Positions 27,614-35,631 of a stretch of 64,000 nucleotides of DNA are shown here, piece by piece. The notes under the pieces are model-generated. The model saw only the letters and a list, made by a program, of their open reading frames with translations. It ran no database searches and had not been told where the DNA came from. The position numbers were made by a program, and so were the translations under genes. Each line of letters opens with the position of its first letter. The stretch's first letter is position 1. The DNA is taken from positions 1-64,000 of the forward strand of contig FR889447.1 in the NCBI GenBank assembly GCA_000432895.1. Reading direction: 5' to 3'. Origin of the DNA: Firmicutes bacterium CAG:449 (GTDB taxonomy: Bacteria; Bacillota_I; Bacilli_A; RFN20; CAG-449).

Positions 27614-28090
27614 AGTTTTGCCTCCTGCATAGCATTAAAATAATAGCATAATTTTTTGTAAATGAAACAAATAAAAGTGGAAAAAATATTTATCCACAAA
27701 AAAAGATAAAAAAACAGCGAAAAAATAGGGATTTTTTTAGTTATCCACATTTTATAATGTTGATAAGTGGTGTTTATAACAAATGTGGATAAATTGATGT
27801 GGAAAATGTGGAAAATTTAAAACAAAAATTTAATAATTGTTTATAATTAATGCCTAAAAATAGGTATTTTATTAAATTTATCCACAAAATAAAATCATTA
27901 TTAACATCTTAATTTTTATGTGGAAAAAATGTTAAAAATTGAAAATAAAGCAAAAAATAAATTGAATAAAATTATTAAAAAATTCATTTTTACATGTAAA
28001 TACTATATTAATTAAAAAAATGCAAGTAAATTAATGAAAATTTATAATTTTTTTTGCTAAAAATTTTTTTATTTAAATTCCTGCTTTTCG
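27614..28090. other. oriC: Replication origin (oriC)
   Basis: Perfect DnaA boxes TTATCCACA lie at 27690-27698, 27741-27749 and 27878-27886, and one in reverse at 27784-27792; degenerate GTGGAAA copies surround them. Together with 26152-26169 this gives six perfect boxes. 27930-28090 is extremely AT-rich and would suit duplex opening. Genes to the left run on the minus strand and to the right on the plus strand, i.e. away from this point. Confidence 0.88.
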
Positions 28091-28119
28091 TTGACTTATT
28101 ATTTATATATATATATAAT
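28091..28119 (+). promoter_or_regulatory. rpmH promoter
   Basis: TTGACT, exactly 17 bases, TATAAT: a near-consensus vegetative promoter 37 bases before the rpmH start. Confidence 0.88.
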
Positions 28120-28155
28120 CATAACGTATGTTAGTATCTATCGGAGGTGTATCAA

Positions 28156-28290
28156 ATGAAAAGAACGTATCAACCAAGTAAAAGAAAACACACATCCGTA
28201 AATGGTTTCCGTGCAAGAATGGCAACCCCAAACGGTCGTAAAGTGTTAGCAAGAAGAAGATTAAAAGGAAGAAAAGTCCTTTCTGCTTAA
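28156..28290 (+). CDS. rpmH: 50S ribosomal protein L34
   Basis: 44 aa, [12 protein letters not shown] at the start, NGFRARM in the middle and [12 protein letters not shown] at the end: full-length, typical bacterial L34. GGAGGTG stands upstream of the ATG. It is the first gene of the conserved rpmH-rnpA-yidC-jag block, transcribed away from dnaA as in other Bacilli. Confidence 0.97.
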   Translation: MKRTYQPSKRKHTSVNGFRARMATPNGRKVLARRRLKGRKVLSA

Positions 28291-28308
28291 TTCTTAATTA
28301 CTTATTAA

Positions 28309-28336
28309 ACCACTAGGGGAATCTCTAGTGGTTTTT
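28309..28336 (+). terminator. Terminator between rpmH and rnpA
   Basis: ACCACTAG, eight-base loop, CTAGTGGT, then T's. Only 16 bases remain before the rnpA start, so rnpA is probably expressed by partial read-through, lowering RnpA relative to L34. Confidence 0.75.
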
Positions 28337-28352
28337 AAAAAGTTGGAGAAAT

Positions 28353-28688
28353 ATGCTAAAAAAAGAAGAAAGAGTAAAATCTAAAGAAGACTTTCAATTA
28401 GTTATTTCTAAAAAAAATAAAAAGTTTTCTGATTATTTTATTATATATTCTTTAAAAAGAGAAGAATATAATTATCCTAGGTTTGGAATTTCTGCATCAA
28501 AAAAATTAGGTGATGCAGTTAAAAGAGTAAAGATACGTCGACAAGTTAGAGCGATGATACACCAAATAAAATCTAACTCTTATGTAAAACCGAAAGATTA
28601 TGTGATTATTGTAAGAAATAAATTCTTAAATAATAATTATGAAACTAATTTACAAGCTTTAAAAAAGTTGATTATGGAGGACAACTGA
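28353..28688 (+). CDS. rnpA: Ribonuclease P protein component
   Basis: 111 aa, family length. FGISASKKLGDAVKRVKIRRQVRAM near residue 47 is the conserved RNR-type RNA-binding region in a slightly divergent form. It binds the RNase P RNA and assists tRNA 5' maturation. The TGA stop overlaps the ATG of yidC (TGATG), implying coupled translation. Confidence 0.95.
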   Translation: MLKKEERVKSKEDFQLVISKKNKKFSDYFIIYSLKREEYNYPRFGISASKKLGDAVKRVKIRRQVRAMIHQIKSNSYVKPKDYVIIVRNKFLNNNYETNLQALKKLIMEDN

Positions 28689-30061
28689 TGAAAAAAAATC
28701 TTTTCAAGGTTGGTTTATTATTCTTAGGAGCTTTAGTTTTAACTGGATGTACAAAATCATTCAGTACAGTTCAAGATAAAGCAAATATGATGATAGTATA
28801 TGAGAATACTAAAGTCGATGATAAAACAACAATGGAAACAATAATATCAAGTGTTAAAGATAAAGGATATTATGTTCCAAGTGAAAATTATTTTAATTAT
28901 GTTGAAGAAAAAATAGTAGACAATGTTAAAACAAATTATGCTTCTGCGACATTAAATGGAATTGCTTATAGTGATATTAGTAAAGAAAGTTTATTAACTG
29001 CAGGTGAAACAAGAACTAATTTTGTTAAATCTAATGAATATGCAATAATAAAATATGCTAAAGAGAAAACTAATTCATTAGATGATTTATGGTATAACTA
29101 TGATTTATGGAGAAGTGAAGCTTTAAAAGATGGATTAACATTAGAAGATGTTGGTTCAAATTATTTCTTTAATGAAATGAAAACTTCATTTAATAATTAT
29201 GCAAATACAATTACTGCAACTATTACACCAGTTGATGGAGTATTTGATGGATTAAAATTACAAGGTAAAGGATGGGGTTATACATTTACTAATGTAGGTC
29301 TTATAGAAGGTTTACTTGTTTGGCCAATTGCTGCTCTATTATATTATTTTGCAATGGCATTTTCTTCTTTAGGAGTTGGTGGTATTGTCTTATCTATTCT
29401 TCTTGTTACTATTATTGTTAGAGGACTATTATTGTTATTGACATTTAAACAAACTGCTTCTCAACAAAAAATAACTGCTTTACAACCACAAATTGCAAAA
29501 CTTCAAGAAAAGTATCCTCACGCTGATACAAATCAATATGAAAAGCAAGCAATGGCACAAGAACAAATGGAACTATATAAAAAGAATAATGTAAATCCAT
29601 TTAGTATGTTTATTGTTTTATTAGTCCAATTTCCTGTATTTATTGCTGTTTGGGGAGCTATGTCAGGTTCGGCAGTTTTAAGAGAAGGGGAACTTTGGGG
29701 ATTAAGATTATCCGCAAATACCGGAAGTTCAATTATTCATTGGACTGGAACACCTTCTGTTGTTGCATTAGTAATTTTTATTATAATGGCTATTGCTCAA
29801 GCTGTTAGTATGTTATTACCTCAATTTATACAAAAAAAGAAAACTGAAAAAGTGGCAAAATTAAATAAAAATCCTACTGCAGCAAAAACAAATAATCAAA
29901 TGATGATTATGAATATTGTAATGTTAGTGATGATTATTTTCACAGGTACTCAATTACCAGTTGCTATGTCAATTTATTGGATTATTACTGCATTAATTTC
30001 ACTTGTTCAATCGCTTGTTATGGCACATATTACAAATAGAAAAGCAAAAAATTATAAATAG
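28688..30061 (+). CDS. yidC: Membrane protein insertase YidC (lipoprotein type)
   Basis: 457 aa. The signal peptide ends in LTGC, as in Gram-positive YidC/SpoIIIJ lipoproteins. An extracellular segment of about 180 residues is longer than usual. The insertase core begins near residue 200 (GLLVWPIAALLYYFAMAF) and includes the hydrophilic-groove Arg in IIVRGLLLLLTFKQT and the cytoplasmic hairpin KITALQPQIAKLQEKYP; five core helices follow. It inserts membrane proteins, with Jag as downstream partner. Confidence 0.95.
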   Translation: MKKNLFKVGLLFLGALVLTGCTKSFSTVQDKANMMIVYENTKVDDKTTMETIISSVKDKGYYVPSENYFNYVEEKIVDNVKTNYASATLNGIAYSDISKESLLTAGETRTNFVKSNEYAIIKYAKEKTNSLDDLWYNYDLWRSEALKDGLTLEDVGSNYFFNEMKTSFNNYANTITATITPVDGVFDGLKLQGKGWGYTFTNVGLIEGLLVWPIAALLYYFAMAFSSLGVGGIVLSILLVTIIVRGLLLLLTFKQTASQQKITALQPQIAKLQEKYPHADTNQYEKQAMAQEQMELYKKNNVNPFSMFIVLLVQFPVFIAVWGAMSGSAVLREGELWGLRLSANTGSSIIHWTGTPSVVALVIFIIMAIAQAVSMLLPQFIQKKKTEKVAKLNKNPTAAKTNNQMMIMNIVMLVMIIFTGTQLPVAMSIYWIITALISLVQSLVMAHITNRKAKNYK

Positions 30062-30072
30062 AGGAGAAGAAT

Positions 30073-30657
30073 ATGCTTTATACAGGAAAAAATTTAGAAG
30101 AAGCTATTAAAATAGCAGCTGAAAAAGAATATTGTTCAGAAGAAGAAATAGATTATTTACTTGTTGAACAAAATGAAGAACAAACAACAATTGATGTTTA
30201 TACAATAATGGATGTTATTGAATATGCTAAAAATTATGTTCACGATGGAATTGTTGCTTTAGGTTTTGAAAATAAAGTTACTCCTTCTTTAAATGATGGA
30301 ATTATTAATTTAAAAATTGAATCAGATCGTAATTCAATTTTAATTGGCAAAAATGGTAAATCATTACAAGCTTTAAATGAATTAACAAAATTAGCAGTTA
30401 ATAATAAATTTAAAAAGAGATTTAGAATTTTATTAGATATTAATGGATATAAACTTGAAAAATATTCAAAATTAGTTTCTATTGCTAGACATTTAGCTCA
30501 CGAAGTTCAAAAAACAAAAACAGATGTTGTTCTTGATCCAATGCCAGCTGATGAAAGAAGAGCAATTCATAATGCTCTTGCAGGTATGCCTCATATTAAG
30601 ACTGAATCAGAAGGATTTGGTAAAGATAGACAACTTCATATTAAATATGTTGATTAA
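30073..30657 (+). CDS. jag: RNA-binding protein Jag/KhpB
   Basis: 194 aa. Jag-N domain (1-50), KH domain with IGKNGKSLQALNEL near 92, and a C-terminal R3H domain with DERRAIHNAL near 159. It binds RNA and is linked to cell elongation and division in Firmicutes. GAGGAGA precedes the ATG and a terminator follows directly. Confidence 0.93.
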   Translation: MLYTGKNLEEAIKIAAEKEYCSEEEIDYLLVEQNEEQTTIDVYTIMDVIEYAKNYVHDGIVALGFENKVTPSLNDGIINLKIESDRNSILIGKNGKSLQALNELTKLAVNNKFKKRFRILLDINGYKLEKYSKLVSIARHLAHEVQKTKTDVVLDPMPADERRAIHNALAGMPHIKTESEGFGKDRQLHIKYVD

Positions 30658-30682
30658 GATGATTGAAAAATCATCTTTTTTC
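30656..30682 (+). terminator. Terminator after jag
   Basis: AAGATGATT, loop GAAA, AATCATCTT, then T's; its first base pair lies in the jag stop codon. Ends the rpmH-rnpA-yidC-jag transcript. Confidence 0.8.
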
Positions 30683-30721
30683 TTCCTTTGCAAAAATAAT
30701 TTTTTTAAAAACGTTAGAAAA

Positions 30722-30749
30722 TTGCCTAAAAATAGGCTATAATTATAAT
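30722..30749 (+). promoter_or_regulatory. Promoter of the CarD-family gene
   Basis: TTGCCT, 16-base spacer, TATAAT; a second TATAAT overlaps 5 bases earlier. It lies between the jag terminator and the CarD start and shows that the longer open frame reaching back to 30663 is not coding. Confidence 0.7.
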
Positions 30750-30770
30750 ATAGAAATTTGCGGAGGATTT

Positions 30771-31268
30771 ATGATTAAAATTGGACAAATCGTTGTTACT
30801 AAAAATTCAGGAGTATGTAAAATTATTACTGAAGAAGAAATGAATTTTGGAGCAGGAGTCAAAAAATATTATGTTTTACGTCCAGTTTTTGCTAAAGATC
30901 AATCATCAAAAGTTTATATTCCAGCAGATCAAAATGGATTATTACGTCCATTAATGAAAAAAGAAGAAATTTTAGATGTAATAGATAATATGCCAAAAAT
31001 GGAAAAAATTTGGTTTAATGATCAAAAAGAAAGAAGAAGTAAATTTGATGAAATTTATCGTCGTGGCAATATTTATGAAATATGTCAATTAGTTAAATCG
31101 TTATATTTACATAATGAAGAGTTAAAATTATCTAAGCATACATTATCAATGTTAGATCGTGAATATTTAAACAAATTAAAAGAAGGTGTTTATCAAGAAT
31201 TTTCTTTAGCTTTAGATATTCCTTATGAAGAAGTCGATAATTATATTGAAAAAAGAATAAGTTGTTAA
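30771..31268 (+). CDS. CarD-family transcriptional regulator
   Basis: 165 aa from the ATG preceded by CGGAGG. The N-terminal Tudor-like RNA polymerase-interacting domain is clear: IKIGQIVVTKNSGVCKI and YYVLRPVF near 33, with a helical C-terminal half (ICQLVKSLYLHNEELKLS). CarD proteins bind the polymerase beta subunit and stabilise open promoter complexes, notably at rRNA promoters. The frame is open further upstream, but a terminator and promoter lie there. Confidence 0.88.
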   Translation: MIKIGQIVVTKNSGVCKIITEEEMNFGAGVKKYYVLRPVFAKDQSSKVYIPADQNGLLRPLMKKEEILDVIDNMPKMEKIWFNDQKERRSKFDEIYRRGNIYEICQLVKSLYLHNEELKLSKHTLSMLDREYLNKLKEGVYQEFSLALDIPYEEVDNYIEKRISC

Positions 31269-31274
31269 AATTTT

Positions 31275-31299
31275 CTCATACTATTAGTATGAGATTTTT
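31275..31299 (+). terminator. Terminator after the CarD-family gene
   Basis: CTCATACT, loop ATT, AGTATGAG, then ATTTTTT. The second arm contains the most likely start codon (ATG 31289) of the next gene. Confidence 0.7.
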
Positions 31300-31990
31300 T
31301 AATTTTTTACAACAAAAAAGAAAAGAGAATATTTTAAAACCTTTTGATTTGGTTTATTTATATTTAATTGGCGGATTGATTGGAACTATATATGAAGAAA
31401 TATTCTATTTAATTACTATTAATAAATTTGTTAATTCCAGTGGATCAGTTGTTTTACCATTTAATATGGTTTATGGGTTAGGAATTGTTTTAATTACTTT
31501 TTGCTTTTATCAAGTTAGTAATTGGCTATTAATATGGCTTTTTAGTGGAGTTTTATGTGGAATAGTAGAATATATTTCTTCTTTTTTATCTGAAAAAACA
31601 ATGCATGTTATAAGTTGGGATTATAGTGATAAGATAATGAATTTAAATGGTCGAACAACAATTCCATTGATGGTTTTATGGGGACTTGCAGGAATGGTTA
31701 TGATTGTTTTAATTGTTCCATTTCTTTTAAAGTTAATTCATAAAATACCAGACAAGGTTTATAATACTTTAGCTTTGATTTTTTTATTAATGATTATTTT
31801 TGATTTAGTGATTTCTTTTTTAGCGGTTTTTCGTTATTCACAAAGATATCATCAGCAAGATAGTAATAATGAAATAATGAAACTAATTGATAAATTGTTT
31901 GATGATAATTATATGAAAGAAAAATTTCCTAATTTAAAATTTATTTACTTTAAAATTAATGGACTTATATCTATATATAAAATAATTTAG
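31289..31990 (+). CDS. Putative PF06541-type membrane protein (ABC transporter type IV-like)
   Basis: About 233 aa, with at least five hydrophobic segments: LVYLYLIGGLIGTIYEEIFYL near 20, FNMVYGLGIVLITFCFYQV near 56, GVLCGIVEYISSFLSE near 90 and two more C-terminally. GxxYE and EYxSSxxxE are the signature of the poorly characterised PF06541 membrane family. The start is uncertain: TTG 31262 is also in frame and overlaps the preceding gene; ATG 31289 sits inside the CarD terminator stem and lacks a clear ribosome binding site. No transport function is proven for the family. Confidence 0.65.
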   Translation: MRFFNFLQQKRKENILKPFDLVYLYLIGGLIGTIYEEIFYLITINKFVNSSGSVVLPFNMVYGLGIVLITFCFYQVSNWLLIWLFSGVLCGIVEYISSFLSEKTMHVISWDYSDKIMNLNGRTTIPLMVLWGLAGMVMIVLIVPFLLKLIHKIPDKVYNTLALIFLLMIIFDLVISFLAVFRYSQRYHQQDSNNEIMKLIDKLFDDNYMKEKFPNLKFIYFKINGLISIYKII

Positions 31991-31996
31991 TCATGG

Positions 31997-32021
31997 TATT
32001 ATTTTCATGTAAGCGCTTTAA
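31997..32021 (+). promoter_or_regulatory. Possible -10 box and LacI/CcpA-type operator before the broken lipoprotein gene
   Basis: TATTAT at 31997-32002 and TGTAAGCGCTTTAA at 32008-32021. The core AAGCGCTT is a perfect palindrome and the site is closely related to the 14-mer of the two sugar operons. The -35 region is weak. Confidence 0.5.
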
Positions 32022-32035
32022 TTATGGAGGATAAT

Positions 32036-34437
32036 ATGAAAAAAAGCATAAAAGTATTAAGTGGACTTTTACTTATGACAACTTTGTTTTCATGTGGAAA
32101 TGAAAATAGTAGTTCCAATCTAATTAATACAAGTTCATTTAATACAAGTAAAACTACAAGTGAAAAACAATCTATATATGGATTAACTTTTATTGTTGGT
32201 ACAGAAAAGAAAGAAACTTATAATAAAGAAATTGATTTAAATTCTATTGATAATGATATTATAAGATTAAAAGTAACTAAAGATGATGAAGAAGTAAATA
32301 ATGAAGAAATAATTTATTCTGTTGATGGTGATCAAAATACTATTAAGTCAATAGATTTATCTACTAATTCTAATCATAATTATGCAACAGTTAATTTTAA
32401 TGGTGTGGGAAATGTAACTATTACGTTTAGTCTTGCATTACATAATGAAGTTAGCAGTGTTTCAGTTACTTATAATGTTACACAAGGATTTTTAAATAAA
32501 ACTATTATGCGTGGTGATATCAAAGAAGAGAATGGTGTAATTATTATTCCAAGTAAAGTTCAAGCTACCGCGGTTGCTGCTAAAGCTGATACAAAATGGG
32601 TGTTGTCTGCGATAATGGAAGTTCCTTTATATTCATCAAGTGAATCATTTGGTATGGAAGTGAATCATTTGGTATGGGGTCATTTATTGATGAAGGAAAT
32701 ATTGCTTTTTGGTCTGCTTTAAGAAATTCTAATAAAACAAAAGATGGAAAGTATGACATCTATGTTCGTGATTTTTTCTCAGGATGGGATACTCCTTCTT
32801 ATGACAAGGAAGCTTGTTTAGAATATAAAAATCTTGATTTTCCTCTTGAAAATGAAAAAACTATTGTTGATTTTAAATTAATTAGAAATGGATTAAATTA
32901 TTATTTTGAAATTAATGGTTATCATTATCAATATGAATCAAAAGAAGAAAAACCAACATATCCAGGCTTTTTCTCACAAAATCAAAGTGCAGAAATTAAA
33001 AATTATCAAGTAAATTATGATCAAAAATGTGTTGATGAAGCTATTGAAAAAGAATGGAATGATAATTCTAAATTAGATATTTTAAAATTTTTAGAAAAAG
33101 ATTCCACTTCAATAAAAGCAGGTGAAAGTAGAAGTTTTAATGTTGTTAAGGCTCCTGAATATGCAAAAGAAAATTATGTCTTTGATGTTAATGAAGAATA
33201 TAAAGATTTTGTTGTAATTGAAAATAATTTAATAAAAGTTAATGAAAATGCTCCTGAAGGATTATTAGAAGTAACTTTATCTTCTGAAAGTAAAAAAATT
33301 ACAGATAAATATTCTATTCAAATTACAAAAGATGTGCAAATTACAGAAAATGATTATATTTTAGCAACAGGTGGATCATATTTATCTTCTTCAAATAGTA
33401 TAGTTTTTCCAGAAGCTTTATTTGAAAATAATGGTATTGGTAATGAAACAAAATATGATTCTTCACCAACATATGGAGCAATCTTAAAACAAAAAGTATA
33501 TGGATGTTCATTTACTTTAGAATTTGATGTTAATAATTATAATGGACATGGACAAGAAAAGAATAATTTATTAATTTCTTTAGGTGGTAGATTTAATCAA
33601 TATTATTTTTCTTTTGGTAATGGGGTTGCAAATGTAAATGTATATACTCAATCTTTAAAACAAAATAGAACTAACGAAGGATCAAATATTATTGCAAATC
33701 AATTAAGTGGTTTAGATGGAAATAATCATCATGTTAGAATTCATTCAAATGAAGGAACTATTGAAATAACAATTGATAATAAAAAAGTAGTATTTTCTGA
33801 AGCAGTTCCATTAATGAATTTATCTTCTTTCTTCATGGAGTTACCTGTTAGAATAGCAACTAATAATGCATCCTGTGAAATAAATAATATTGTTACTACT
33901 AAAGGAGAAATATCAAATAAAAATGTTTACTCTCACAATTCTAATTATGCATATCAGCAAGATGGTAAGTATGTTATTTCAATGCTTACAAATAATGGAT
34001 GGGATTATCGAGATAGATTAGATTTAAATGCTTGTACTTTTAAAGAATTTGGTAAATGCCAAGGAGCTTACATTGCAAAATTTAAAGCAACTTTAGAAGG
34101 GGCTGGATCTAGTTCAAAATTATGCATAAGAATAGGAGATGAACAAGAACAAGAGGCACAAATTTGTTTTGGCGAAAATAAAATTGAAAATGGTAGTTTT
34201 AAAAATTCGTCATCAATTAATATTTCAAAAAATGATACTGTTTATGTAACAATTTATAGAAATAACAATGGTAAAGCTAATATTGGTGTTGCAAAAAATG
34301 AAAATGATGAACCAACATATATTGCTAAAGAATTTGAAAATGTTTCTGATAATGGAATATGGTTATGGGCAAGAAATTCTAAAAATGAAACAACTAAAAA
34401 AGTGTATATTGAAAATATTGTGGTGGAAAATTTATGA
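32036..34437 (+). pseudogene. Lectin-like lipoprotein gene broken by a 20-bp tandem duplication
   Basis: The start used is ATG 32036, with GGAGG five bases upstream; an earlier in-frame ATG (32024) overlaps that GGAGG. The signal peptide ends in LFSCG. The first frame stops at 32722; the second is open from 32674 to 34437. At 32638-32677 a 20-base unit is present twice; removing one copy joins the frames as ESFGMGSFIDEGNIAF, giving a protein of about 793 aa. LIRNGLNYYFEING matches the RNGxxYYxIN motif of the two lipoproteins in the carbohydrate operon, so it is a third paralogue. Without correction only a truncated lipoprotein of about 230 aa would be made. Confidence 0.85.
32638..32677. repeat. 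20-bp perfect tandem duplication
   Basis: AAGTGAATCATTTGGTATGG twice, head to tail, inside the lipoprotein gene. Twenty is not a multiple of three, so it shifts the frame. Confidence 0.95.
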
Positions 34438-35543
34438 AAAAAGAAATAATAGTTTTATCTTTACTAGTTATGATGGTTTCTTGTGGAGAACAAAATAGCA
34501 CTATAGAAACGTCAAAAAATGATTATAATATTAAATTAAACCAAATAAATGAAGCAAGTATTCATACTGATTTGCAAAATGATTTTTTGCTTGTAGGAGC
34601 AGAAGGATTAAGTTCACTTGGAATAAATGGATCAACAGAAAATTCTAGACCTAATGCAATTACATTTTCTTGGGAATATGAATTACCTCAGGATGATAAT
34701 TTATTTTTATTAAAAATTTCGGAAAATGAAGATTTAAGTGATTGTTGGGAATATGAAATTAATGATAATCACTATGACGTTTATAATTTAAAAGTTGGAA
34801 CTAAATATTATTGGAATGTTTCTACTTTACAAAATAATTATTCAAGTGAAATATCTTCATTTATGACATCTTTAGATAATCCAAGAAATCTTTATATAGA
34901 TGGTATAACAAATGTTAGAGATATTGGAGGATGGATGATTGATGAACATACTAGAGTTAGACAAGGTTTAGCGTATAGGTGTGGAAGATTAAATAAATCT
35001 TCTTCTGATACTTTAGAAGTAGAAATTACTGAAGAAGGTATCTCACAAATGAATGATTATCTTGGAATAAAATCAGAAATTGATTTACGATTAGTTAATA
35101 ATAACGAAGTTGGAAAATATACTCAATCTGCTTTAGGTGAAGAAATTAATTATTATCAATGCCCAATGGGATATAATGGAAATTATTTAGAAAATAATAA
35201 ATTAATGGTTAAAGAAGTATTTTCATTGTTAAGTGATAAGAATAATTACCCTCTTATTTATCATTGTAATATTGGAACTGATAGAACAGGATTAATAACA
35301 TATATGCTTAATGGTTTATTAGGAGTTGATCAAGAAGATTTATTTATTGATTATGAGTTTTCTAATCTTGGTAAAATAGATGGTACAAGAAATAGAAATA
35401 GCCTTATATCTAATTATGTATATACATTAAATTTATCATCTGGTAACACTCTTTCTGAAAAGATTGCAAACTATTTATTGAACATTGGAATTAATCAAAT
35501 TCAAATAGATACAATTATAGATTTATTTACTGAAAAAATTTAA
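34434..35543 (+). CDS. Secreted tyrosine-protein phosphatase lipoprotein (IphP-like)
   Basis: 369 aa. Lipobox MVSCG at about residue 17, so it is surface-anchored. Residues 65-145 resemble a fibronectin III-like domain (TFSWEYELPQ, GTKYYWNVSTL). The phosphatase domain follows: NVRDIGGW near 160, YRCGRLNK near 181 and the active-site loop HCNIGTDRTG with nucleophile Cys278 and Arg284 (CX5R). This architecture matches the Y_phosphatase3 group of tyrosine/dual-specificity phosphatases, some of which act on phosphoinositides. Its ATG overlaps the end of the broken lipoprotein gene by 4 bases, so the two are co-transcribed. The substrate is unknown. Confidence 0.85.
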   Translation: MKKEIIVLSLLVMMVSCGEQNSTIETSKNDYNIKLNQINEASIHTDLQNDFLLVGAEGLSSLGINGSTENSRPNAITFSWEYELPQDDNLFLLKISENEDLSDCWEYEINDNHYDVYNLKVGTKYYWNVSTLQNNYSSEISSFMTSLDNPRNLYIDGITNVRDIGGWMIDEHTRVRQGLAYRCGRLNKSSSDTLEVEITEEGISQMNDYLGIKSEIDLRLVNNNEVGKYTQSALGEEINYYQCPMGYNGNYLENNKLMVKEVFSLLSDKNNYPLIYHCNIGTDRTGLITYMLNGLLGVDQEDLFIDYEFSNLGKIDGTRNRNSLISNYVYTLNLSSGNTLSEKIANYLLNIGINQIQIDTIIDLFTEKI

Positions 35544-35570
35544 TAATATATTTTCTCTTAAGAGGTAATA

Positions 35571-35599
35571 TTGAAAAAAGAATGTATTTGTTGTACATT
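35571..35599 (+). promoter_or_regulatory. Promoter of the shikimate operon
   Basis: TTGAAA, 17-base spacer, TACATT, in the 88-base gap before aroB. Confidence 0.6.
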
Positions 35600-35631
35600 G
35601 TAATTAAATAAAATTTAATTAAGAGGCAATT

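Noticed and set aside
27930..28090. Possible small genes in the AT-rich DNA between dnaA and rpmH
   Set aside because: No frame has a ribosome binding site or protein-like composition; origin function explains it better.
30663..30770. Longer N-terminus of the CarD-family protein
   Set aside because: The stretch contains the jag terminator and a good promoter, and a strong ribosome binding site selects ATG 30771.
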